Of a DNA stretch of 29,682 nt, positions 1 through 7,479 are shown piece by piece. The notes under the pieces were generated by a model. It made no database searches, was not told the DNA's origin, and saw nothing but the letters and a program-made list of their open reading frames with translations. The DNA is from WGAL01 sp964570865 (GTDB taxonomy: Bacteria > Bacteroidota > Ignavibacteria > Ignavibacteriales > Melioribacteraceae), in NCBI GenBank assembly GCA_964570865.1, contig CAZMZM010000026.1, positions 1-29,682 of the forward strand. Direction: 5' to 3'. The number at the start of each line of letters is the position of its first letter. Positions within the stretch are counted from its first letter, which is position 1. The position numbers and the translations under genes are program-made.

Positions 1-20
1 AATAATAAACCGGAGGAACA

Positions 21-86
21 ATGGACTTAAGTCAAAAAAGAAGAGTTTACACAAAAGAATTATTCAGTCAATATGTAGAAAATTGA
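21..86 (+). pseudogene. Possible remnant of a transposase N-terminus
   Basis: A 21-codon reading frame starts with ATG eight bases after a good GGAGG ribosome binding site and ends at TGA. Its first residues (MDLSQKRRVYTKE) resemble the start of IS3-type OrfA transposases, in which an Arg-Arg-x-Tyr-Thr-x-Glu-Phe stretch opens the helix-turn-helix domain. Here the frame stops before any such domain. The resemblance is from memory of the family and the stretch is very short, so this may also be a small peptide or chance. The palindromes just downstream would fit the edge of a decayed mobile element. Confidence 0.25.
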
Positions 87-104
87 GTAAAGTTTTCTAC
101 TTTT

Positions 105-120
105 GTGGTAAATTTACCAC
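105..120. repeat. Perfect 16-bp palindrome
   Basis: GTGGTAAATTTACCAC is a perfect inverted repeat with no spacer. It lies in non-coding DNA between the short frame at 21-86 and the stem-loops at 134-176. It could be a protein-binding operator or part of a mobile-element end; nothing in the sequence decides between these. Confidence 0.5.
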
Positions 121-133
121 AACCACCCTTACG

Positions 134-176
134 GATGTTGCGTTTTTGCAACATCGCCGAAACAATGTTGCAAAAA
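134..176. repeat. Overlapping stem-loops (three GTTGC/GCAAC arms)
   Basis: Three related arms allow two exclusive hairpins. Arms 134-141 and 148-155 (GATGTTGC / GCAACATC) form an 8-bp stem with a 6-base loop. Alternatively 143-154 pairs with 165-176 (TTTTTGCAACAT / ATGTTGCAAAAA) in a 12-bp stem with a 10-base loop. Such mutually exclusive stems occur in attenuators and in mobile-element ends, but no gene on either strand is placed to be controlled by them apart from msrA, whose transcript would run into this region. Confidence 0.45.
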
Positions 177-298
177 GAAGACGCTAAAACACAATAAATT
201 TTTGGCACAACGTTTGTTAATACTATTGACGAGTTGAGGTTAGTAATTAGTAAGTTACTCTGGTGTATAGAAGAGCTAGGGGGTTTTAAACTACAGAA

Positions 299-325
299 AA
301 GGACTGTCGCGGGGGCACAGTCCTT
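299..325 (-). terminator. Likely terminator downstream of msrA
   Basis: A 9-bp perfect stem (AAGGACTGT / ACAGTCCTT) with a GC-rich 9-base loop lies 17 bases beyond the msrA stop. Read on the minus strand the stem is followed by a short T-rich stretch (TTTTCTG, then TTTAAAA), which is imperfect for an intrinsic terminator but adequate given the strong stem. Confidence 0.6.
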
Positions 326-341
326 AGCTGTTTTAAAGGGG

Positions 342-1019
342 TTACTTCTTTATAATCTTATCCGAAAAGAGTTTTTCAAATTTTTTCACCTTAGGTGAAA
401 TCACAAAACGACAGTAAGGTTTGTCCTTGTTATTTTCATAATAGTTTTTATGATAATCCTCCGCTTCGTAAAAATGAATGAACGGTTCGATTTGTGTTAC
501 AATAGGTTTTTCATAGTAACCGCTTTTGTCTAACTCCGACTTAACTTTTTCAGCGATTTTCTTTTGTTCCGAAGTTGTGTAAAAAATAACCGAACGATAT
601 TGTTCCCCAACGTCATTTCCCTGCCGATTTACAGTTGTCGGATCGTGTATTTCCCAAAAAACTTTTAGCAGTTGTTCGTACGAAATTATTTTAGGATTAA
701 AAATAATTTTAGCTACTTCGGCATGTCCGGTTTTTCCCGTACAAACAGCTTCGTAGCTCGGATTTGCAACACTTCCTCCGGCATATCCCGGCTCAACCGA
801 AATTACTCCTTTCAATTTCTGAAATATTGCTTCAACACACCAAAAACATCCTGCGCCTAAAATTGCAGTTTCTTGATTTTCCATTTTATCTTTAGTTCCT
901 TCTATTCTATTTTGTTTTTTATTCTGCTCGGTTTTAATCGTTAATTCTCCCGCATTAATTACAGCGGAAAAAGAAAAAATCAGAATAAAAACTGCTATGA
1001 TAGATTTATATTTTTTCAT
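342..1019 (-). CDS. msrA: Secreted peptide methionine sulfoxide reductase MsrA
   Basis: MsrA reduces the S-epimer of methionine sulfoxide in proteins. The 225-aa product has the family signature GCFWCVE at residues 57-63, with Cys58 as the catalytic cysteine, a conserved GYAGG (78-82), the GHAEV segment (98-102) and a C-terminal PYCRFVI whose Cys203 can act as resolving cysteine. Residues 1-22 form a signal peptide (two Lys, then a hydrophobic core and an Ala-x-Ala-like site before Gly24), so the enzyme probably repairs periplasmic or envelope proteins. A second Met at residue 46 (MENQETAI) could start a cytosolic form, but the first ATG has a GAAGGAA ribosome binding site and the leader looks real. 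There is no fused MsrB domain. It stands alone between two structured non-coding stretches. Confidence 0.95.
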   Translation of the reverse strand: MKKYKSIIAVFILIFSFSAVINAGELTIKTEQNKKQNRIEGTKDKMENQETAILGAGCFWCVEAIFQKLKGVISVEPGYAGGSVANPSYEAVCTGKTGHAEVAKIIFNPKIISYEQLLKVFWEIHDPTTVNRQGNDVGEQYRSVIFYTTSEQKKIAEKVKSELDKSGYYEKPIVTQIEPFIHFYEAEDYHKNYYENNKDKPYCRFVISPKVKKFEKLFSDKIIKK

Positions 1020-1174
1020 TTGGGTATTCCTTCAATATAGTTTGCTTGATGAGGGCGATTTCCAAATATTAATTTAAATTAATAATCGGAACCAATCGCT
1101 TAAAAAATTTTTTCACTAACTCTAACACCCAAAGAAAAACTTTGCACCAACAATGGCTGATTAACGCCCCGCCC

Positions 1175-1225
1175 TTGTAAAACAACCCGAACTTGTAATA
1201 TTTACCAATTCGGATTGCTTTACAA
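1175..1225 (-). terminator. Long stem-loop downstream of rseP
   Basis: Two 17-base arms (1175-1191 and 1209-1225) are complementary except at two positions. On the minus strand, the direction of rseP transcription, those two positions are a G-U and a U-G pair, so the RNA hairpin is fully paired. The loop bases can pair further (TTG.TAA / TTACAA). It starts 10 bases after the rseP stop. No T-tract follows; the next bases are GGGCGGGGC, so it may block 3' exonucleases or act with Rho rather than terminate intrinsically. Confidence 0.5.
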
Positions 1226-1235
1226 TAAGAAAAAA

Positions 1236-2588
1236 CTACATACTTATAATATCGCTGTAGATAATATACGCCATTGCAATTAACAGCAGAATAAAACCAA
1301 TATTTTGTATCATCATTTTTGTTTTTATCGGTAACTCTTTTTTTATTACCCCTTCAATTAAAACTATAACAAGATGCCCGCCGTCAAGCCCGGGAAACGG
1401 AATAATATTTATAATTGCCAAACTTAAGCTGAGCGCCGCAAGAAAATAGAGAAACGTAACCCAACCGCCTTCGGCTGATTTAACGGCAAACTTTGCAATC
1501 TTAACCGGTCCGCCGAAAGCCGAACCGAAAGCTATTTTACCCGAAATTACTTTTGCAAACATTTGATATGTGAGCACCGTGTAGTTTTCAATATCACTTA
1601 AACTTTTTACAAACGAATCCCAAATGCCAAACTTTTTGTATGTGATTTTTCCCGTGTAAGCATTTGCCAAAGCCACGCCTATCATTCCTTCCATACTCGG
1701 AGTTACTTTAAACGTAAGCGTATCCTGTTCGCGAAGCACGACAATCGGAATAGCTTTTTCTTTGTGGGATGAAACTATTCGTATCACATCTTCAACCGTA
1801 TTTACCGGCTGATTATTTATCGACAGGAAAATGTCTCCGTCCTTTAGTCCCGCGTCCATTGCCGGGGAGTTATCCATTACGGCATTTATTGCAGGCTTAG
1901 TATCTCCGATCGGGAGGAACATTCCTTTTTGCGAAAGGTTTCTTATCACTTTTGTAGGAATCTGAAGTTTTACAATTTCATTCCCTCTTTGTACTTCAAC
2001 GTCAACTTTATCGGTCTGAGCCAGAAGCAGGTTCTGCATAACATCATCCCAATTAGTAACGTTTTTATTGTTTATATCAATAATTTTATCTTTCGATCTA
2101 AAACCGATATTGTAAACGGAAGTGCTGTCCGGAACTATTCCGATTTGTGTTGTCTGAATAACTTGCTTACCCTGAAAATAATTTATCCCCCAAAAAACTG
2201 CAATTGTAAGAAACAAGTTCATCAATACGCCTGCGATTAACACAAATACTTTTTTCGGAGTGGATTTAGCCCTGAACTCCCATGGCTGAGGAGGTTTGTC
2301 TGCAAAATCAGCATCAAAACTTTCGTCTATCATTCCGGCTACTTTTACGTAACCTCCTAACGGAAGCACAGCGAGACGGTAATCGGTATGCCCTTTTAAA
2401 TCAACATCTTCGGGAAGTTTACCCCATGTAAATCCGGTAACCTGATTCCAGCCGCAAATTCTCGATCCGAATCCGATTGAGAAAACATCCGTTCTCATTC
2501 CGCTTAAACGGGCGGCAGCAAAATGCCCAAACTCATGTATTGTTACTAATATCCCGATAGTCAGGATAAAATATAAAACGTAATCCAT
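1236..2588 (-). CDS. rseP: RseP-like site-2 zinc metalloprotease
   Basis: Membrane-embedded intramembrane protease that cuts transmembrane segments, in characterised bacteria those of anti-sigma factors and leftover signal peptides. The 450-aa protein has HEFGH at residues 18-22 in the first membrane helix and the third zinc ligand in the NIIPFPGLDGGH motif near residue 400. Membrane segments lie near 1-25, 112-135, 375-405 and 425-445. Between the second and third are two PDZ-like regions (about 145-215 and 228-298), the layout of E. coli RseP. The ATG overlaps the dxr stop by one base (TAATG), so the two genes are translationally coupled; an AAGGAAA site lies in the end of dxr. The dxr-rseP pairing is common in many phyla (the usual order often also includes cdsA or bamA, absent here). 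Confidence 0.95.
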   Translation of the reverse strand: MDYVLYFILTIGILVTIHEFGHFAAARLSGMRTDVFSIGFGSRICGWNQVTGFTWGKLPEDVDLKGHTDYRLAVLPLGGYVKVAGMIDESFDADFADKPPQPWEFRAKSTPKKVFVLIAGVLMNLFLTIAVFWGINYFQGKQVIQTTQIGIVPDSTSVYNIGFRSKDKIIDINNKNVTNWDDVMQNLLLAQTDKVDVEVQRGNEIVKLQIPTKVIRNLSQKGMFLPIGDTKPAINAVMDNSPAMDAGLKDGDIFLSINNQPVNTVEDVIRIVSSHKEKAIPIVVLREQDTLTFKVTPSMEGMIGVALANAYTGKITYKKFGIWDSFVKSLSDIENYTVLTYQMFAKVISGKIAFGSAFGGPVKIAKFAVKSAEGGWVTFLYFLAALSLSLAIINIIPFPGLDGGHLVIVLIEGVIKKELPIKTKMMIQNIGFILLLIAMAYIIYSDIISM

Positions 2589-3745
2589 TAATTATTTTCC
2601 TTTTTAATTAAACTTTCTACAAATTCTCGTGTCCTTCTGTTGCATTCAAAAATAGAATCCAATGTAATTGAACTTTCAAAACTAATTTTATTAAGCGCTT
2701 CTTTAACAATCTCCGACATTCCCATAAAAGAAATTTTTCCTTCCAAAAAAGCTTCAACCGCTATTTCATTAGCGGCGTTCAAAATACAAGGAGCATTTCC
2801 ACCGGATTTCAAAACTTCAAATGCCAATTTAAGATTTTCAAATTTTTCCAAATCGGGCTTGTAAAACGTTAGCGTATGAATTTCCGGAAACTCGGTTGAA
2901 ACAAATTCGCTTTCCAATCTGGACGGATAAGTTAACGCATACTGAATCGGGATTTTCATGTCGGGCGAGCTAAGCTGCGCTTTTATTGAACCGTCGATAA
3001 ATTCAACCATGGAGTGAACAATCGATTGAGGATGAATTACAACTTCAATTTTTTCCAACGGCTGTTTAAAAAGCCATCTCGCTTCAATTACTTCAAGTCC
3101 TTTATTCATCATACTTGCGGAATCAATTGTAACCTTGTTTCCCATCTCCCAATTCGGGTGATTAAGCGCTTGTTCAACCGTAACCGTTTTAAGATATTCC
3201 TTCGATTTATCAAAAAACGGACCCCCGGAAGCTGTCAGTAAAATTTTACGAATATGCTCCGGCTGTTCTCCCACGATGCTCTGGAAAATTGCGCTGTGTT
3301 CGGAATCAACAGGAATAATTTCGGCGCCGAATTTTTCCGACAACATTTCTATTATTTCTCCTGCCACAACTAATGTTTCCTTATTAGCCAAAGCAATTCT
3401 TTTTCCCCTTTTAATTGCCTCAATTGTCGGGGCAAGTCCGGCAAATCCGACAAGGGAAGAGATTACCGTGTCGTAGTCGCCATCACGAGTAGCTTCTACA
3501 AAACCGTTTTCGCCTGCAAGTAATTCGCATTTTCCTTTAAGTTTACGTGATAATTTAGCAGCTTCGGCTTCGTCGTTAACTACTACAACCTTAGGGTTAA
3601 ATTCCTCAATCTGTTTTTCGAGCAATTCAATATTCCTGTTTGCCGAAAGCGCATAGACGGAAAATTTGTCTTTAAACCGACGAATTACTTCAAGCGTGTT
3701 TGTCCCGATTGAACCTGTTGATCCTAAAATAAAAATATTTTTCAT
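2588..3745 (-). CDS. dxr: 1-deoxy-D-xylulose-5-phosphate reductoisomerase
   Basis: Second enzyme of the MEP isoprenoid pathway: it rearranges and reduces DXP to 2-C-methyl-erythritol 4-phosphate with NADPH and a divalent metal. The 385-aa length is normal. The N-terminal NADPH-binding motif GSTGSIG is at residues 8-14. The metal and substrate region is intact: PVDSEHSAIFQ, TASGGPF, MNKGLEVIEA and HPQSIVHSMVEF. The start ATG at 3745 has no obvious Shine-Dalgarno sequence. It is the first gene of a two-gene operon with rseP. The window therefore supports use of the MEP pathway. Confidence 0.97.
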   Translation of the reverse strand: MKNIFILGSTGSIGTNTLEVIRRFKDKFSVYALSANRNIELLEKQIEEFNPKVVVVNDEAEAAKLSRKLKGKCELLAGENGFVEATRDGDYDTVISSLVGFAGLAPTIEAIKRGKRIALANKETLVVAGEIIEMLSEKFGAEIIPVDSEHSAIFQSIVGEQPEHIRKILLTASGGPFFDKSKEYLKTVTVEQALNHPNWEMGNKVTIDSASMMNKGLEVIEARWLFKQPLEKIEVVIHPQSIVHSMVEFIDGSIKAQLSSPDMKIPIQYALTYPSRLESEFVSTEFPEIHTLTFYKPDLEKFENLKLAFEVLKSGGNAPCILNAANEIAVEAFLEGKISFMGMSEIVKEALNKISFESSITLDSIFECNRRTREFVESLIKKENN

Positions 3746-3873
3746 TATTTAATGTTTTTCGTATTCGTGATAATAATCGACAATAAAAGATTATTAATTT
3801 TTGTCAAAGTTTACAAGATAATAAAAAAAGAGGGTATTTTTACAGAAAAATAAAAGAATTGAAGTAAAATTAG

Positions 3874-3908
3874 AATCGGGGTCTCGGACAAAAACCAAGA
3901 CCCCGATT
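3874..3908 (-). terminator. Intrinsic terminator after the phosphomannomutase operon
   Basis: An 11-bp perfect stem (AATCGGGGTCT / AGACCCCGATT) closes a 13-base loop whose GG and CC can extend the pairing. On the minus strand it is followed by CTAATTTTACTT. It lies 22 bases beyond the stop of the small gene ending at 3931, so it ends that transcript ahead of the dxr promoter region. Confidence 0.8.
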
Positions 3909-3930
3909 AAATTAATTAAGCCTCTTCGGA

Positions 3931-4146
3931 TTAATCTTCTTCGTTGTAAGTAAGCTCAACTTTCATTTTAAATTCAGCGCCGCTAAAAAGCGAATATTTA
4001 ATATCGCTGATTGTACAAAGATAATCCTCACCGACCATATCGGAAATTACTTTTGCGATTTTTTCTTCCAGTTCACCTATACTGACTTTTTTTAACTTGT
4101 TTTTTAACAATTTTTCTACGTCTAACGCTTTTTCCTTTTCGCTCAT
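3931..4146 (-). CDS. Small acidic/basic hypothetical protein
   Basis: I do not recognise this 71-aa protein. The start is placed at the ATG at 4146, preceded by AGAGGAAA; a longer frame reaches a TTG at 4185 without support. The N-terminal third is charged and helical (SEKEKALDVEKLLKNKLKK), followed by a second helix (IGELEEKIAKVISDMVG) and then alternating hydrophobic residues (YLCTISDIKYSLF, AEFKMKVELTY) that predict two or three beta strands, ending in an acidic tail. No signal peptide or membrane segment. It lies 47 bases behind the phosphomannomutase gene and ahead of a strong terminator, so it is very likely cotranscribed. A role beside the sugar-phosphate enzyme cannot be inferred from this alone. 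Confidence 0.7.
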   Translation of the reverse strand: MSEKEKALDVEKLLKNKLKKVSIGELEEKIAKVISDMVGEDYLCTISDIKYSLFSGAEFKMKVELTYNEED

Positions 4147-4193
4147 TGTTTCCTCTTTTTTTGATTTTGACGCTTCTCGAACCAAAGAGTTTC

Positions 4194-5540
4194 TTAACTT
4201 CTGATTAATTCCAATAATTCTTTCGTTTTTTCTTCCATCAGAGTTTTATTTCCTTTGCTTTCAACATTCAAACGGATAAGAGGCTCTGTGTTACTTAATC
4301 GAACATTAAATCGCCAAGTTTCATATTCTACGCTTACTCCGTCGATGTAACTTGTTTTGCCATCTTTATATTTTGCTTTAATCTCTTCCAACTTTCCCTG
4401 CGGATTTTCCAGTTTTGTGTTTATTTCACCCGAACACGGATAATTTTCAATCATCTGTCCGACCAACTCGGATAGCGTTTTATTTTCCTGCGACATCAAC
4501 TGCAGCACAAGCAAAAACGGAATCATTCCGCTATCGGAGTAACTGTTATCACGGAAATAATGATGAGCCGACATTTCCCCGCCATAAATTGCGTTAACTT
4601 CACGCATTTTCTCTTTCATAAAAGCATGCCCGCTTTTCGACTCAACCGGAACTCCGCCTGCTTTGGTTACAACGTCAATCGTGTTCCAAATTAATCTCGG
4701 ATCGTGTACTATTTTTTCACCCGGATTTGTCTTTAAAATCGATTTTGCCAGGAGTCCGACTATGTAATATCCTTCAATAAACTCACCGTTTTCATCGAAG
4801 AAAAAACATCTGTCATAATCACCGTCCCAAGCTACGCCAAGGTCTGCACCGGTATTCTTAATTGCGTTAATTGTGGCTTGCCTGTTTTCAGGCAACAACG
4901 GATTAGGAACTCCATTCGGAAAATCGGAATTCGGCTCGTGGAAAACTTTTACCATTTCAATCGGAAGAAAAGGCTCTATTGCATCAAGAGCCGGACCGAT
5001 ATCACCGTTACCTGCATTAACCACTACTTTGTACGGTTTAATTTTTTCGGCATCAAATACTTTCCGAAGAGATTCTATAAAATCATCCATAATGTCGTAA
5101 TCGATTACATTTCCTTTTACCGAAGCTTTTTCTCCAAGCTCATTTTTTAAAATCATCTCTTCCACCTTATCCAATCCGGAATCGTATCCCATCGGACGGG
5201 AGCCGCTTTTTACAAATTTTAAGCCGTTATATTCGGGCGGATTATGACTGGCGGTAATCATTACGCCTCCGTCAGCATCCAAGTGAGGAACACCGAAATA
5301 TATCATCTCAGTGCCGCACATACCTAAGTTTATTACATCTGCGCCGGCATCGGTTAATCCTTCGGCAAGCGATTTTGCCAATTCCGGTGAAGATTTTCTT
5401 ATGTCGTAACCTATTACAATTTTCTTGGCTTTAAGCAATCCTGCAACTGTTCTGCCAACTTTGTAAGCTAATTCATTATTCAATTCCGAAGGAACTTTCC
5501 CTCTAATATCGTAAGCTTTAAATCCCGGAATTTTACTCAT
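4194..5540 (-). CDS. Phosphomannomutase / phosphoglucomutase
   Basis: Alpha-D-phosphohexomutase that interconverts hexose 6- and 1-phosphates to supply GDP-mannose or UDP-glucose for surface polysaccharides. The 448-aa protein has all four family loops: the phosphoserine loop MITASHNPPEYNG (Ser98), the magnesium loop DGDYDR (239-244), the sugar-binding loop GGEMSAHHYF, and the phosphate-binding RLSNTEPLIR near the C-terminus. GEMSAHH is typical of the PMM/PGM (AlgC-like) group rather than phosphoglucosamine mutase. The ATG at 5540 follows GAGGAAAG; a frame five codons longer begins with TTG and is less likely. It leads an operon with the small gene at 3931-4146. Whether mannose or glucose is the main substrate cannot be read from the sequence. 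Confidence 0.93.
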   Translation of the reverse strand: MSKIPGFKAYDIRGKVPSELNNELAYKVGRTVAGLLKAKKIVIGYDIRKSSPELAKSLAEGLTDAGADVINLGMCGTEMIYFGVPHLDADGGVMITASHNPPEYNGLKFVKSGSRPMGYDSGLDKVEEMILKNELGEKASVKGNVIDYDIMDDFIESLRKVFDAEKIKPYKVVVNAGNGDIGPALDAIEPFLPIEMVKVFHEPNSDFPNGVPNPLLPENRQATINAIKNTGADLGVAWDGDYDRCFFFDENGEFIEGYYIVGLLAKSILKTNPGEKIVHDPRLIWNTIDVVTKAGGVPVESKSGHAFMKEKMREVNAIYGGEMSAHHYFRDNSYSDSGMIPFLLVLQLMSQENKTLSELVGQMIENYPCSGEINTKLENPQGKLEEIKAKYKDGKTSYIDGVSVEYETWRFNVRLSNTEPLIRLNVESKGNKTLMEEKTKELLELIRS

Positions 5541-5948
5541 CTTTTCTTTCCTCAAATTAATTTATTATTTTTATTAAAATAACCAAACTAAATTAAAAAT
5601 TGAAATGAAATTACAGTTACCCTTTTTCTTATTTGACTATATAATCTACCGAACTATTTAAATTTTTACTTTTTATTAATTCAAAGCTACTTGGGTACTT
5701 ATTGTTTCACAATTCTTATTAACTGAATTATTATGTGAAATAAATATTGTTACGATTGGAGGGAGTTGAGGATAAGCCAATAGATAAACACAAAATTGAA
5801 GTGCATTTCGAAATTATTTAATTGGTTGATTATTATTTTCATTAGAATAATGAGAAAGAAGAATAACAAAATATACAAACAAAAAAATTACTTACACTAT
5901 TATTGTTGATGACGAAACCGAATCAAAAGTGGAATTTTAAAAACAAAA
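5541..5948. other. Intergenic region with possible gene decay
   Basis: About 400 AT-rich bases lie between the phosphomannomutase start and the rpsT terminator, and should hold the promoter of the former. Two plus-strand stretches look as if they once coded: 5756-5821 gives a run ending IDKHKIEVHFEII before TAA, and 5843-5940 gives ITYTIIVDDETESKVEF before TAA, in frames without good starts. A 7-bp inverted repeat (TTTCACA / TGTGAAA, 5705-5740) also lies here. I assign no function. Confidence 0.3.
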
Positions 5949-5986
5949 ATGCCACGCGGTAAACTTTTGAAGTTACAGCATGGCAT
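5949..5986 (-). terminator. Intrinsic terminator of rpsT
   Basis: An imperfect 16-bp stem (ATGCCA.GC.GTAA.CT arms) is followed on the minus strand by ATTTTTGTTTTT. It sits 20 bases beyond the rpsT stop. One of the imperfect positions becomes a G-U pair in the minus-strand RNA, which supports that direction. Confidence 0.8.
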
Positions 5987-6006
5987 AAAACTCGAATAAA
6001 AAGGAA

Positions 6007-6264
6007 TTAGTCTTTTAGAGAATTAACAAACTTAACTAATTTTGATTTTTTTCTCGCAGCTGTGTTTTTGTGTAAACGACCTTTACTGACGTTCTTATCA
6101 ATTTTAGAAATAGCTTCTCTCAAAACACTTTCAGCTTCATCTTTTTTCTTAATATCGTGTACTTTTTTCATTAATGTCTTAATCTCACTCAACGCCGCTT
6201 TGTTTCTCAGTCTTCTGACTTCATTCTGTCTAATTCTTTTCTTAGCTGATTTATGATGAGCCAT
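6007..6264 (-). CDS. rpsT: 30S ribosomal protein S20
   Basis: S20 binds 16S rRNA in the body of the small subunit. The 85-aa protein begins MAHHKSAKKRIRQNE, matching the conserved basic start of the family, and continues with Lys/Arg-rich helices including KNVSKGRLHKNTAARKKS, the C-terminal family signature. It appears to be monocistronic: a strong terminator follows, and a separate terminator lies upstream at the end of trxB. The start ATG at 6264 is preceded by AAAGGAT. Confidence 0.97.
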   Translation of the reverse strand: MAHHKSAKKRIRQNEVRRLRNKAALSEIKTLMKKVHDIKKKDEAESVLREAISKIDKNVSKGRLHKNTAARKKSKLVKFVNSLKD

Positions 6265-6358
6265 CTTAATCCTTTGTTTTTAATTTTCAAATAAGTTTAC
6301 AAATATATTAGAATTAATATTTTAAATCAAATTTTGATTATTTATTAATAAAAAAATA

Positions 6359-6378
6359 AAGCCGGAAAAAACCGGCTT
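6359..6378 (-). terminator. Intrinsic terminator of trxB
   Basis: A 7-bp perfect stem (AAGCCGG / CCGGCTT) with a 6-base loop is followed on the minus strand by TATTTTTTTAT. It lies 12 bases beyond the trxB stop and is the clearest intrinsic terminator in the window. Confidence 0.9.
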
Positions 6379-6389
6379 ACAAATCAAAA

Positions 6390-7346
6390 TTATTTTGCGT
6401 ATTCTCTTTCACCAAGCCAAGCTTGTGCATCTAACGCAGCCATACAACCGGTTCCCGCCGCCGTAACAGCTTGCTGATAAATTCTATCGGCAACATCTCC
6501 GGCTGCAAAAACGCCTTCGATATTTGTTTTCGTCGAGCCTTTTTCAGTTACAATATATCCTGCATCGTCAAGCTCAAGCTGACCTTTAAATACTTTTGTG
6601 TTCGGGTCGTGACCGATTGCGATAAAAATACCGTCAACCGCAACTTCTTCGGTGGAGCCGTCTTTTGTGTTTTCCAATATCGCACCGGTTACCATTTTCA
6701 TTCCCATCTGATCTTTTCCGAGAACTTCTTTTATGGTTGAATTAAGTTTAAATTTAATTTTCGGGTTTTGTTTAGCGCGTTCAATCATAATTTTGGAAGC
6801 GCGAAACTCGTCCCGTCTGTGAACCACTGTTACTTCGGAAGCAAATTTGGTTAAATAATTCGCTTCTTCCATTGCGGAGTCGCCGCCGCCGACAACAATT
6901 ACTTTTAAACCTTTATAGAAAAATCCGTCGCAAGTTGCGCAAGCCGATACACCGTGACCTTTATATTCTTCCTCGCTCGGAATTCCCAAAAATCTTGCTG
7001 TTGCGCCGGTGGCAATAATAACGGCATCTGCCAAATAGGTTTCTCCGTCGTCGGTTTTTAAAACTTTCGGATTAGACTTTAAATCAACTTCTTTAACTTC
7101 CTTAAACATTGTTGTTGCACCAAACTTTTCAGCTTGTTTCCGCATAATGTCCATTAATTCGGGTCCCTGAATTCCTTTATCGAACCCGGGATAATTTTCA
7201 ACTTCGGTAGTGATTGTTAATTGTCCGCCCGGCTCCAGTCCTTCAAAAACTACCGGCTTAAACTCTGCACGTGCAGTGTAAATAGCGGCTGTTAATCCCG
7301 CGGGACCTGAACCGATTACTGCAACTTTAACACGATTTTCTGACAT
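6390..7346 (-). CDS. trxB: Thioredoxin reductase
   Basis: FAD- and NADPH-dependent flavoenzyme that keeps thioredoxin reduced in the cytoplasm. The start is placed at the ATG at 7346 (MSENRVKVAVIG), which follows AAGGAG by seven bases; a frame 19 codons longer lacks a ribosome binding site and adds an unusual basic leader. The 318-aa product has the FAD motif GSGPAGLTAA (11-20), the redox site ACATCDG with Cys136 and Cys139, and the NADPH domain with VVGGGDSAMEEA and HRRDEFRA, whose arginines favour NADPH. The C-terminal FAEGDVAD-type motif is present as FAAGDVAD. It lies 133 bases behind queG and ends in its own terminator. Confidence 0.96.
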   Translation of the reverse strand: MSENRVKVAVIGSGPAGLTAAIYTARAEFKPVVFEGLEPGGQLTITTEVENYPGFDKGIQGPELMDIMRKQAEKFGATTMFKEVKEVDLKSNPKVLKTDDGETYLADAVIIATGATARFLGIPSEEEYKGHGVSACATCDGFFYKGLKVIVVGGGDSAMEEANYLTKFASEVTVVHRRDEFRASKIMIERAKQNPKIKFKLNSTIKEVLGKDQMGMKMVTGAILENTKDGSTEEVAVDGIFIAIGHDPNTKVFKGQLELDDAGYIVTEKGSTKTNIEGVFAAGDVADRIYQQAVTAAGTGCMAALDAQAWLGEREYAK

Positions 7347-7479
7347 AATTTTCTCCTTATATAAGCTTCTTTTCAATTTTCTAATAAATTTGAATTTACC
7401 CAATAATAAAATTCAATCTTATTATATATTCAATCATTTTTTAATAGCAGAAATAAATGAAGTAGGTTTGATTCAAAAT

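Noticed and set aside
369..376. Loss of the GAMEN motif as a sign that the M1 peptidase is inactive (residues 369-376 of the gene at 23200-25101)
   Set aside because: The zinc ligands and catalytic Glu are intact, and glycine-rich MET variants of this loop are common in related M1 proteins.
87..1235. msrA as an integron cassette flanked by attC-like sites
   Set aside because: The flanking stem-loops lack the RYYYAAC/GTTRRRY core pairs at the right places, and no integrase is in view.
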